42,470 bases of DNA, taken from Myxococcales bacterium. Its GTDB lineage: Bacteria; Myxococcota; Polyangia; HGW-17; SLPX01. A program made the position numbers and the translations under genes. The stretch is from contig SLPX01000270.1 in NCBI GenBank assembly GCA_007131745.1, forward strand, positions 1 through 42,470. Direction: 5' to 3'. Below, in pieces: positions 33,283-40,958 of the stretch; the first letter of the stretch is position 1; the number at the start of each line of letters is the position of its first letter. The notes beneath the pieces were generated by a model. That model ran no database searches. It worked only from the letters and a program-made list of their open reading frames with translations, and was not told where the DNA came from.

Positions 33283-34659
33283 ATGAAAGAGAAACAATCA
33301 GTCTATTACGAGCCACTGTCGCGACGCACAATGGCCATGTGGTTTTTTCTTTTGGCGTTCGCCGCGGTGCTTGCGTTTCTCAAAATCGGTGAAACAAGAA
33401 AAAAAACGGTTCATTTGTCCACAATACCCCCGGCCGAAGACCCGGGTCCTGAAACCAGGTGGGCATTACCCAGCATCACCCATGAAAACACGGCCGCCCC
33501 TGTCGAAAAAACAAAAGAGAAGAGGCTGCCCGACTGGGCAAAGCACATAGATTTCAGCAAATCACAACTTGTAGGAGATCGCTTCGTTCAGCAAACGGAT
33601 GATGGTTCAAAGCTCTGGTACACGATAGATCCCAGATTGCAAAAAAGGGCCGAGGATATTTTCAAGCAATACCAGGTTCCATATGGAGCCGTGGTGATGA
33701 TTGAAATCAAAACCGGGAGGATCTTGGTCATGGCCGGCCACAGCGAAGCGGATCCCGGTCTCGGTCCTTTCGATCTCTGCCTGACGGCATGGGCGCCTGC
33801 AGCTTCAGTGTTCAAGGTAGTTACAACAGCGGCCTTGCTTTCGGAAAACCGCGCCCGCCCGTTTACGCGGGTTTGCTATCACGGAGGCTCGCGCGGACTG
33901 AGACCCGAACACTTGATCGATGACAAGGAAAAAGACACTCAGTGCGACACCCTTTCGGGCGCTCTCGCAAAATCCATCAATCCTATCATGGGCAAACTGT
34001 CGGTTCTCCACCTTGATCGCAACACTCTGCTCAAGTATGCCAACGCTTTCGGTTTCAACCAGAACCTGGACTTCATCCGCCCTCTCGCCCTGTCGCCGGC
34101 AGCGATACCGACAGGATCGTTCGCGCGGGCGGAAGTCGCGGCCGGTTTCTGGCACACCAACCTGAGTCCCCTGCACGCTGCATTGATGGCCCAGGCCTTG
34201 GGAAACCGCGGAATCATGTCGAGGCCCAGGCTCATAGACCTGGCCCAGGATAAAAACGAAAAGCCTATGGCGCTGCCCGAAACATGGACGAACAGGGTAG
34301 TTACAGAATACGTGGCAATGTTGCTGGGCCGGATGATGGTCATGACCACCACCGTTGGTACGGCAAGAGACGATTTCTATGATCGAAAAGAACGTGCTTA
34401 CGTCCCATGGGGCCGGGTGGCCGGAAAAACCGGTTCTTTGACCAGGGATGATCCCTACGTCAATTACAACTGGTTCATGGGATTCGCTCCCCAGGAAAAG
34501 CCTGAAGTGGCATTTGCCGTACTCCTGGGCAATCCGAGGAAATGGAGAATACGGGCTCCTGCAGTGGCTCGTTTTCTACTCAGGGCCTATGGTGATCTCA
34601 GGCCGTACAATCCTCCGGGAACACTGCCGAAACCCGGCGGCGAATCAAGCCGGGAATAG
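33283..34659 (+). CDS. Penicillin-binding transpeptidase-domain protein, short
   Basis: 458 residues. One N-terminal membrane anchor (about 17-33) and a Pro-rich linker precede the transpeptidase domain. The active-site motifs are intact: Ser175-x-x-Lys178 (SVFK), Ser231-Ile-Asn233 (SIN) and Lys382-Thr-Gly (KTGSL). The usual N-terminal pedestal of class B PBPs is nearly absent (only about 90 residues between anchor and domain), so it is smaller than PbpA/FtsI (about 600). It should cross-link peptidoglycan or act as a penicillin-sensing or regulatory relative. It ends 19 bp before the HExxH membrane protein, so the two are probably co-transcribed. Confidence 0.9.
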   Translation: MKEKQSVYYEPLSRRTMAMWFFLLAFAAVLAFLKIGETRKKTVHLSTIPPAEDPGPETRWALPSITHENTAAPVEKTKEKRLPDWAKHIDFSKSQLVGDRFVQQTDDGSKLWYTIDPRLQKRAEDIFKQYQVPYGAVVMIEIKTGRILVMAGHSEADPGLGPFDLCLTAWAPAASVFKVVTTAALLSENRARPFTRVCYHGGSRGLRPEHLIDDKEKDTQCDTLSGALAKSINPIMGKLSVLHLDRNTLLKYANAFGFNQNLDFIRPLALSPAAIPTGSFARAEVAAGFWHTNLSPLHAALMAQALGNRGIMSRPRLIDLAQDKNEKPMALPETWTNRVVTEYVAMLLGRMMVMTTTVGTARDDFYDRKERAYVPWGRVAGKTGSLTRDDPYVNYNWFMGFAPQEKPEVAFAVLLGNPRKWRIRAPAVARFLLRAYGDLRPYNPPGTLPKPGGESSRE

Positions 34660-34678
34660 ACAAACCGGAAATCCGTCA

Positions 34679-35479
34679 ATGGCCGCAGACAAACAAACTA
34701 TCATAACCGCGGTTTTTCATTTCCTCATCGTTGTATCCATTTTGGGAGCAGGAGCAGTTGCCGCTTTCGGGTTGAACCGGATCGAGATGAACGTAAGCCG
34801 GCGGCTGTCTCATCACTACGGGTGGAGAAGCCTCCTCTTGACCGGATGGATCGGTACCGGTTTTCACGAATTGTGCCATCTCGCGTGTTGTAAGCTGCTT
34901 GGGTTGAGGGTGGTCGATTACAAACTGTATCAGCCCGATACCCGCACCGGAACGCTTGGTTATGTTTACTTTGTTCAAGACAAGAAAGGTGCCGGAAATG
35001 CTCTCAAGCGCATGTTCGTCGGCACAGCGCCTTTGTTTTTCGGCCTTGTTGCGTTGACCGGCGGTCTTTTTGCCCTTGGATGGCGGACGGCCGCGGTTAC
35101 GGAAACGTTCGTTCCGACCGGATCTTTCTTTCTGTTGCTTTTTCGCCGAACAGCGGAAAGCTTCACGGGATTGCTTCGCAGCGAACATCTTTCGAGCCCG
35201 GTGTTTTGGATCTGGTCCTATGGATCCCTGGCTGTGGGCCTCCACATGGCGCCAAGCAAGGCCGATCTGAAGAATACTGCCTGGGGATTCGGTTTGATCC
35301 TAGCGATGATCGCCACGGCCCTGTTTTTTTTGCAGCTCTTTTCCGCACAAGCAGCTCAGAAAACCATGAGTATCGTTATACAAGTTTCGATAGCAGGAGG
35401 TGTAACCGCGGCCTGGGCGCTTTTGCTCGCTTTTCTATATTACTCAGTGGTCAAATTAATCACTTATTTTTTTCCCTGA
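34679..35479 (+). CDS. Polytopic membrane protein with HExxH motif (M50-like metallopeptidase candidate)
   Basis: 266 residues and about five hydrophobic segments (roughly 8-30, 52-62, 116-140, 190-210, 218-262). GTGFHELCHLACCKLLGL places His63-Glu64-x-x-His67 at a membrane edge, as in intramembrane zinc peptidases of the M50 type. A following YKLYQPDTRTGTLGYVYF strand region resembles the strand after the motif in M50 proteins, but the usual distal Asp motif (NxxPxxPLDG) is not seen. Peptidase activity is therefore inferred. The open frame goes back to 34448 inside the PBP gene; the ATG at 34679 just after it is preferred, although its ribosome site is weak. It converges with dusB, with 3 bp between the stops. 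Confidence 0.75.
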   Translation: MAADKQTIITAVFHFLIVVSILGAGAVAAFGLNRIEMNVSRRLSHHYGWRSLLLTGWIGTGFHELCHLACCKLLGLRVVDYKLYQPDTRTGTLGYVYFVQDKKGAGNALKRMFVGTAPLFFGLVALTGGLFALGWRTAAVTETFVPTGSFFLLLFRRTAESFTGLLRSEHLSSPVFWIWSYGSLAVGLHMAPSKADLKNTAWGFGLILAMIATALFFLQLFSAQAAQKTMSIVIQVSIAGGVTAAWALLLAFLYYSVVKLITYFFP

Positions 35480-35482
35480 AGA

Positions 35483-36565
35483 TCAACCGCAACCCAGTTT
35501 TTCGATATGCCTCCTGACTTGGTCGGGGTCGGTCAACTTGAAAACTTCCCGACGAAAAGAGGCTCCCCCGTACACGCCCTTTGAATACCAGCCGATATGC
35601 TTTCGCATTTCCCTGACCGCTCTCTCGGCCGAACCTCCTTCCCGAAGGTAAAGATCCAAATGTCTGGACATGACCCTGCGCCGCTCTTCAATCGAAACCG
35701 GTTTCTTTTCGCCTTTTTCACCGAGTTCCCTGAATATCCAGGGGTTGCCAAGGGCGCCTTGAGCCACCATGACACCCGAACAACCGGTTTTTTTCACCAT
35801 GGTTTCATACGTGTCACGGTCGATTATCCCGCCGTTTCCTAAAACAGGTATATCAACGGATTTGACCACCCTGGCGATCTCATCCAAGTCCACCCGTCCG
35901 GAACAAAACCTGCTCCTGGGTCTCCCGTGAACCGTAATCCACCCGGCGCCGGCTTTTTCCGCTATCTTCGCTATTTCCGGACCATTGAGTGAATGCTCAT
36001 CCCAACCCGTTCTTATCTTCACCGAAACAACGACGCGGTCTCCCACGGCCCCGACCACCGCATCCACAATGCGTCCGGCTAAAGCCGGCGTCTTCATGAG
36101 AGCGGCTCCGTTGCCGCCCGCTGTTACTTTCCTGGCCGGACATCCCATGTTCAAATCCACGACAGCGACGCCCGAATCTGCTGCTATCACCGCCGCTCGG
36201 GCCATCTCTTCCGGGTTTCTTCCTACAAACTGCACACCATAGGGCAAACGGCGATTGAAAGAAGGGGCGACGAATCGCAAAAGTTTCTCCGGCCGCCTTA
36301 CTAAACCGTCTACGCTGATCATCTCGGTAAACGTGAAAGAACACCCCATTTCTTCGCAAATCGTGCGCATCGAAGGAGTGGTAATCGAAGCCATCGGCGC
36401 CAGCAAAATGGGTGGATCTATCTTGACGCGGCCGACTTGGAGCGGATTCAACTTCACCGGTTCACATGATTGGATTTCGCCCGGCAACTCTTCCGAAGAT
36501 GGGGTTTTCATATCTATCATTTGCGCGTTCCAATCATTTTCATGCCGGGTAAAAATATTTTCCAT
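35483..36565 (-). CDS. dusB: tRNA-dihydrouridine synthase (DusB-like)
   Basis: 360 residues. FMN-dependent TIM barrel that reduces uridine in tRNA D-loops. ILLAPMASITTPSMR (53-67) is the N-terminal FMN-site motif, LNMGCPARKVTAGGNGAALM (from 138) contains the catalytic Cys142, and VLGNGGI and GVMVAQGALGNPWIF are the C-terminal phosphate-site and DusB-type blocks. The first 40 residues are extra. The ATG at 36565 directly follows the stop of the radical SAM gene (TAGATG), and ATGs at 36520 and 36511 are possible starts. The DusB subgroup is likely but not proven. Confidence 0.92.
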   Translation of the reverse strand: MENIFTRHENDWNAQMIDMKTPSSEELPGEIQSCEPVKLNPLQVGRVKIDPPILLAPMASITTPSMRTICEEMGCSFTFTEMISVDGLVRRPEKLLRFVAPSFNRRLPYGVQFVGRNPEEMARAAVIAADSGVAVVDLNMGCPARKVTAGGNGAALMKTPALAGRIVDAVVGAVGDRVVVSVKIRTGWDEHSLNGPEIAKIAEKAGAGWITVHGRPRSRFCSGRVDLDEIARVVKSVDIPVLGNGGIIDRDTYETMVKKTGCSGVMVAQGALGNPWIFRELGEKGEKKPVSIEERRRVMSRHLDLYLREGGSAERAVREMRKHIGWYSKGVYGGASFRREVFKLTDPDQVRRHIEKLGCG

Positions 36566-37516
36566 CTATGCACTGTTGGATTTTTTCGGAGAGAGAACTT
36601 TTTTTGCAATAGAATCAGGATTCAAAAACACCGGGTAGAGTTCAGAAGAACTGAAATGTTCATCCATGGAATAGAGCCCGGCACAGACAGGATCAAGAGA
36701 ACACGCCGAGCAAACATCGGCCTTTCCATGAACAAAACTCGTCTGCCGAACCGTGCCTTTGCATTGATCCAGAAAATGCACCACGCGCTCTTCTTGTTTG
36801 ACTATTTTCCGGGTTTCCGTGGAAAACTCCGCAAATTCAGCCATGTAACATAAAGGCACCCGCTCCACCCTGAAAGATTTTCCCTTGGCAACAAGAAAAC
36901 ACATCGCACGATTCAATCCGAGTTCGATCTCTCCCAGGGTTGGAATCACACCGGGGTTTTCCTCGCACCTGTTCATCATGGGGTCGATATTGTTGAATAC
37001 AAAATGACCTATCCCGGGAAAACGATCCACGACCCACTCGACCGTTTCCTGGAGATGATTGGCATTTGGTCTACAGATAACGGTATTGATATCAACATTG
37101 ATCTTCATCCCACCAATGTTTTCAAGCGCGCGCTCTATATTTGCCAATGAATCCTTGTTTTGCGTGATGCATGCCTGTGTCTCCGCCCTGTGGGAATGAA
37201 GTGAAACGTGAACGTGACTCAACCCGGCATCCACGAGATCTTGCAAAAAGCCGGGATCCGCCAGCTTTTGACCGTTGGAGATAATGCGCACCGGCAAACC
37301 CAGCCCATTTGCGTATTCCACTGCGCTTGAAAGAAAAGGACACAAAGAAGGTTCTCCACCGGTAAGGATTACACCATGGAAACCTCTTTCTTTTAGATCA
37401 TCAATCCGGCTGCAAACTCTTTCATATGTTTGTCGCTCTTCTATAGGTGGATTCGAGCAGAAAAGACAATGCTGATTGCATTCACGGGTTACCTGCACAT
37501 ATCCCAGGTTCGCCAT
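36566..37516 (-). CDS. Radical SAM protein with C-terminal Cys-rich (SPASM/twitch-like) region
   Basis: 316 residues. The [4Fe-4S]-SAM motif is Cys13-x3-Cys17-x2-Cys20 (RECNQHCLFC), followed by LTGGEPSLCP (51-60) and a strand VHVSLHSH. The C-terminus has DVCSACSLDPVCAGLY and upstream Cys residues (DQCKGTV), which could hold a second cluster. The general order is that of MoaA/PqqE-like peptide or small-molecule modifying enzymes. No peptide substrate or partner gene is visible nearby. GGAG lies 7 nt before the ATG. Upstream of dusB in the same unit. Confidence 0.9.
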   Translation of the reverse strand: MANLGYVQVTRECNQHCLFCSNPPIEERQTYERVCSRIDDLKERGFHGVILTGGEPSLCPFLSSAVEYANGLGLPVRIISNGQKLADPGFLQDLVDAGLSHVHVSLHSHRAETQACITQNKDSLANIERALENIGGMKINVDINTVICRPNANHLQETVEWVVDRFPGIGHFVFNNIDPMMNRCEENPGVIPTLGEIELGLNRAMCFLVAKGKSFRVERVPLCYMAEFAEFSTETRKIVKQEERVVHFLDQCKGTVRQTSFVHGKADVCSACSLDPVCAGLYSMDEHFSSSELYPVFLNPDSIAKKVLSPKKSNSA

Positions 37517-37592
37517 GTTTTTTTCTCCGTTTTTTTACTCAGCGACCCACAAGAGGCGCGCCGACATTGCCCGGCATAAAGAACAGTGGTAT

Positions 37593-37604
37593 TATACATG
37601 TATA
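37593..37604. promoter_or_regulatory. Perfect 12-bp palindrome between divergent genes
   Basis: TATACATGTATA sits between the radical SAM start (37516) and the lipoprotein start (37672). It could be an operator or be part of a -10 region in either direction. No matching -35 was assigned with confidence. Confidence 0.4.
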
Positions 37605-37671
37605 GGTTTTTGACGCCATCGCGTCGAAAAAGGTAATGCCACTAATGAGTAGACTAACAGGAGTTTCAATA

Positions 37672-38481
37672 ATGCACGCGACTCGCTTTCTTCCCCTGTT
37701 CCTGGCAACGATCTTTTCGGTATCCGGATGCATCCTGAGCAGTGACATCGATCATTTTCATTTTCAACTGCCGGAAAAAACTTATTTGTTTGACGCTTCT
37801 TCGCTGGAACTCGGCACAACGACCGATATCGCATGTGACCCGGCGCAAGATCATTGCAACTCCATCGACCCTTCTCTTTCTTGCGACCCTGTCGGCCAAA
37901 CCTGTGTCATGTCGGAAACCGTTACCATGCCCACCATAGATTGTTCGGAAGAAAATATTTGCTTGGAAATGGGAGAGAGTTTTTACTGCGATGAAAGTTT
38001 CAACGCTTGCACGATCCAGGCTCCCATCCAACTCAGCACTGCGGTCCACCTGGCCGAGGAAGTCGGAGAACTCAAAGAAATCGGCAGTCTCAAATTCGCC
38101 AAGGTATCTCTCGAAACCCTGTATTTTATCGTTGAAGTAAACACGCTGGGAGTTGACAGCCCGGCCCTTGGGATCTATGTGGCGAACAATGGTGTTTTGG
38201 AGCTGTCATTCGATGGGAATGGTGAGGTGATCACGCCGGGATCCCGACGCATAGGATCGCTTCCGTCCGTCCCGGCCGGTTTTACCGGAAAAAAGGACGT
38301 AATCCTGACGGAAAACGGCCGCGAAGCTTTGAACGAATACCTCAAGGAACCGAACGTTCCGTTCAAACTCTTCGTAGCCGGCATTGTAAGCATATCGCCG
38401 GGACAACACTTCCCAAACATCGAAGACGGGCAGTTTCGAGTTCTCGTATCAGGAACCGCACTTGCAAAAACAGCGTTGTAA
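37672..38481 (+). CDS. Lipoprotein with tandem four-Cys repeats
   Basis: 269 residues. The lipoprotein signal has lipobox SVSGC (Cys20). Residues about 53-115 carry two four-Cys units: C-x6-C-x8-C-x6-C (CDPAQDHCNSIDPSLSCD...C) and C-x5-C-x8-C-x6-C (CSEENICLEMGESFYCD...C). They look like a duplicated small disulphide domain. The C-terminal 150 residues are beta-rich (SLKFAKVSLETLYFIVEV, VPFKLFVAGIVSISPG) like a transport or carbohydrate-binding sandwich, without a named family. The start at 37672 is chosen because AGGAG lies 8 nt upstream; an ATG at 37636 has none. Probably outer-membrane attached. The function is unknown. Confidence 0.82.
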   Translation: MHATRFLPLFLATIFSVSGCILSSDIDHFHFQLPEKTYLFDASSLELGTTTDIACDPAQDHCNSIDPSLSCDPVGQTCVMSETVTMPTIDCSEENICLEMGESFYCDESFNACTIQAPIQLSTAVHLAEEVGELKEIGSLKFAKVSLETLYFIVEVNTLGVDSPALGIYVANNGVLELSFDGNGEVITPGSRRIGSLPSVPAGFTGKKDVILTENGREALNEYLKEPNVPFKLFVAGIVSISPGQHFPNIEDGQFRVLVSGTALAKTAL

Positions 38482-38507
38482 AGCCGCTGATCTTCAGGCC
38501 CCTGTTT

Positions 38508-38804
38508 TCACCCGTTTTCCTTGAAAAGTGCTTGGTTTATCCTCTCCTTAAGTTCCTTGCCGACCTTAAAGAAAGGAAGTCTTTTCGACCCAACACTCAC
38601 CGGGGTTCCCGTACGCGGATTTCTCCCCTCGTATGATTTATAGTGGCGTATTTCAAAACTTCCGAATCCACGGATTTCTATACGCTCACCACGCATCATG
38701 GCATCTTCGAGTGAATCGAAAATTGAGTTTACGATATGCTCCGCTTTGCCTTTTGGGAGCTTCAAGCGTGCAGCTACCTTTTCCACAAGCTCAGATTTAG
38801 TCAT
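38508..38804 (-). CDS. ihfB: IHF/HU-family DNA-binding protein, IHF-beta-like
   Basis: 98 residues. MTKSELVEKVAARL, GERIEIRGFGSFEIR, the arm motif GRNPRTGTPVSVGSKRLPFFK and GKELKERIN match the beta subunit of integration host factor, which bends DNA as a dimer. The arm has the GRNP proline that intercalates. Whether it works with an alpha subunit or alone cannot be told. Its gene converges with the Cys-repeat lipoprotein gene (26 bp between stops). Confidence 0.93.
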   Translation of the reverse strand: MTKSELVEKVAARLKLPKGKAEHIVNSIFDSLEDAMMRGERIEIRGFGSFEIRHYKSYEGRNPRTGTPVSVGSKRLPFFKVGKELKERINQALFKENG

Positions 38805-38827
38805 CGCCTCGCTTCCCGGATAGGGTT

Positions 38828-38857
38828 GATATATCGTAGAATCTTCGCAGAAATCAA
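38828..38857 (-). promoter_or_regulatory. Possible promoter of the IHF-like gene
   Basis: TTGATT (38852-38857), 18-bp spacer and TATATC (38828-38833; four of six matches), about 24 nt before the ATG at 38804. This leaves a leader of some 15-20 nt. It is reasonable but not exceptional as a match. Confidence 0.35.
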
Positions 38858-39047
38858 GGTTGCAGAATACCGAAACATAATAATAAGATCAACAAGAAAC
38901 GGGGGTGTCTTTTCACCCCGTCTTTGTGCCTTTTTCGGGGGGTTTACGAATCATCTTCACAAAGGTATGTTCAAGTCAGCCCGAGAAAACAACAAACACT
39001 TGGCGACCGGAAACACGAGGCCGGTCGCTACACAGCACGAGAAATCG

Positions 39048-39551
39048 ATGAAGTATTTACACAAAGTTTTTCCTTTCGTCTTGTCAGCGGTCACCTTTTT
39101 TTCAATCCGGCCCGTCCGGCCGAACCCGGAAAAAGCGGCTAAAAGCATCTGGCGGGTTTCCAGAAACTGGCTCTATGACGCCAAGACACATGGAACAACC
39201 GGTAAAAGCCACGAAACAAAAGTCCACCTGAACTTCACCGGCAAACTCAAGGGAAGGGTGGCAACCTACAGGGCGGATTTTCAGTTTCCATCGGGTGGAA
39301 AAAAATGCCGTGTAACCGTAAGGGGAAGCATTGAAAAGGGTTCATACAAAAGAGACAAGATTCCAATTATAAACGGCGTGATCCGCACCGAAAACATATC
39401 TTCAACATGCAGTCTTCCTGACCGCATAAAGAAGACAATACAAAACCTCAGCATTCCGCTAAAACTGGGCCTGGTCCAAAAAAGACTTTGCGCGACAATG
39501 GGATCCGAGCATCCGGGCAAGAGCCGGGACTGTTTTGTCGGAAAAAAATAA
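39048..39551 (+). CDS. Small secreted protein, unknown family
   Basis: 167 residues if it starts at 39048; the frame is open to 38736, over the IHF-like gene. A signal peptide is likely (MKYLHKVFPFVLSAVTFFS, cut after about residue 25). The mature part is basic and beta-rich (KVHLNFTGKLKGRVATYRADF, shown as KVHLNFTGKLKG and RVATYRADF) with four Cys (KKCRV, STCSL, RLCAT, RDCFV) that could form two disulphides. GAGAAA lies about 6 nt before the ATG. No homologue is recognised. The coding status rests on the signal peptide and Cys pattern. Confidence 0.6.
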   Translation: MKYLHKVFPFVLSAVTFFSIRPVRPNPEKAAKSIWRVSRNWLYDAKTHGTTGKSHETKVHLNFTGKLKGRVATYRADFQFPSGGKKCRVTVRGSIEKGSYKRDKIPIINGVIRTENISSTCSLPDRIKKTIQNLSIPLKLGLVQKRLCATMGSEHPGKSRDCFVGKK

Positions 39552-39602
39552 ACACGCTCTCATTGACCGGGGATTCACTCCTCCGTGCCGAGCCCCTGCG
39601 TC

Positions 39603-39622
39603 CATGTTTGTCCGGATCTCAA
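39603..39622. repeat. Dispersed repeat core, copy B
   Basis: CATGTTTGTCCGGATCTCAA, the same 20 bp as at 33070-33089, in the space between two convergent genes. The preceding bases (GCCCCTGCGTC) and the following ones (GGAAATCCTGT) resemble those of copy A with changes, so this is a diverged member of a dispersed family. Confidence 0.85.
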
Positions 39623-39663
39623 GGAAATCCTGTTTGATTTCGTTTTTCCCGAAACCTGCACTT

Positions 39664-40500
39664 CTACATTTGCTGCAACTTGGAGCGAACCAGACCGGCA
39701 TATTGGCTCTTGGGAAAGGATTTCAAGAGATTTGTATAATGAACCTTGGCCTGGGCCGTACGCTTCAACAATTCATGAGCATGTCCCAGGCGAAAAAGCG
39801 CATGGTCGTCACGAAACTTTTTCTTTTCATCCGCTTGCAACATGGCTTCCAAATGAATCGTAGCCTGGCGGTAATCCGCTTTTTTGTAATGAGCGGAACC
39901 GAGATAGTAGAGCAACGCGGGAATGTACGGCCCGGTGCCTTCGTATTTGATTGCTTTTGTGAGACTTTTTATCGCTTCATCCAGTTCGCCCGAGTTATAT
40001 GCATAAACCCCTTCAGCGTAAGCCTGGAACCCGGCATGTTTTCTGGCATCATCGTTGATGTGGTTGACCACGAGACGTTCCAGCGGGGTTTGAGCAATAT
40101 CCGCTATTTGACGGCCTTCTTTAATTATCTTTTCATGTTCTCCCCCCAGGAACCAATCAAAGAAAATCGCTATTTTCTCCGACCGCTCCCTGGCAGCGAC
40201 ATTGTTCTCATCGATCCGTTTTCTTGTTTCTGCGAGTTCTTCTTGGGAAATATTCAAAGTTCTTTCGAGCGCCTCCATCCGCGCCGAATCCCGCCCCGTG
40301 GAAATGTCCACCCATAGATAAGCAGCGACGATGCACAGCGCCGCAAACACGAAATACGCAACAATACTTCCCAGAAGAACCCTTTTGCTCAATCGTTCCA
40401 GATGCATATCCACCAGCTTCAGATCTTCCCTTTGAGTCTCGGCGTGCTGAAGAATCATGGAAATCTCTTTTTCTCTGGATTGCTTGGTGGTATCGTTCAT
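39664..40500 (-). CDS. Membrane-anchored coiled-coil/TPR protein
   Basis: 278 residues. A cytoplasmic N-terminus of about 40 residues, one membrane helix (about 45-66, LGSIVAYFVFAALCIVAAYLW), a coiled coil (about 75-110, LERTLNISQEELAETRKRI) and TPRs (about 150-275: GVYAYNSGELDEAIKSLTKAI, given as GVYAYNSGELDEAI and KSLTKAI; SAHYKKADYRQATIHLEAML; GHAHELLKRTAQAKVHYTNLL). The order coiled coil then TPR recalls YbgF/CpoB, but here it is membrane-anchored. The ATG at 40500 (AGGAG 9 nt upstream) is preferred to the open-frame start at 40779. The partner is unknown. Confidence 0.82.
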   Translation of the reverse strand: MNDTTKQSREKEISMILQHAETQREDLKLVDMHLERLSKRVLLGSIVAYFVFAALCIVAAYLWVDISTGRDSARMEALERTLNISQEELAETRKRIDENNVAARERSEKIAIFFDWFLGGEHEKIIKEGRQIADIAQTPLERLVVNHINDDARKHAGFQAYAEGVYAYNSGELDEAIKSLTKAIKYEGTGPYIPALLYYLGSAHYKKADYRQATIHLEAMLQADEKKKFRDDHALFRLGHAHELLKRTAQAKVHYTNLLKSFPKSQYAGLVRSKLQQM

Positions 40501-40958
40501 GGAAATCGGCTCCTGTTTCGTTCTTTTGAAAATAACAGCCATTGCCCTACTTGACCAAACTCGTTTATAGCAGAAAATCAAACAATGGCATAAAGGAGCT
40601 GCAATAAATGTTGTCAAGGGTAAAAAGTGAAGATTGGCAATCTTCACTGAGCAAGGGAGGTGATCTTCGCAAGGTGCAAGGTCAAGGCTGTGCGCTGCTA
40701 CTCCGCTACGCTCCAACCCTTCGTGTGACAGTGTCCTACGGTTTGGCTTTGGGGGCCGGCTATGACGACGGAAATGCAAGAGGTGGGCGAATTAAGGAGA
40801 AACGTCACCAGGCTGCAAAGCAGAAAGGATTGTATCGTGGGGGCCAATCGGTATATAAGAGTGCCGGAGCCGTGAGAGCCCGAGTAAGACCTTCATCTCA
40901 TCGAGATGTTGTGTATCCATTCAGTGGGCCAAGCGGCTCCACCTGTTTAGAAAGCTCA
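40501..40958. other. 458-bp gap: upstream region of the TPR gene and 3' flank of the IS110 transposase
   Basis: An extended -10, TGCTATAAA (minus, 40564-40572), lies about 64 nt before the TPR gene. A consensus TTGACA (minus, 40612-40617) with a poor -10 17 bp on is close by. A perfect hairpin AGTGAAGATT-GGC-AATCTTCACT lies at 40626-40648 and a CATCTC-ATC-GAGATG repeat at 40894-40908. A 37-codon frame (40762-40875, plus; GGGGG upstream) has a protein-like start but is not called. The outer end of the IS element probably lies in this stretch; I cannot place it. Confidence 0.5.
40626..40648. repeat. Perfect 10-bp inverted repeat near the IS110 flank
   Basis: Arms at 40626-40635 and 40639-40648 with a 3-nt GGC spacer. 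On the minus strand it is followed by TTTTTACCC, so it could act as a rho-independent terminator for the minus-strand transposase direction. The opposite strand has no T-run. Confidence 0.6.

Noticed and set aside
32915..33286. 123-codon frame over the direct repeats
   Set aside because: Its sequence is the translation of the repeated element, and related spurious peptides arise at the second repeat site (39535 onwards).
40762..40875. 37-codon plus-strand frame beside the IS element; also considered as part of a group II intron
   Set aside because: GGGGG precedes the ATG, but no homologue is known to me. No reverse transcriptase or domain V-like sequence was found.
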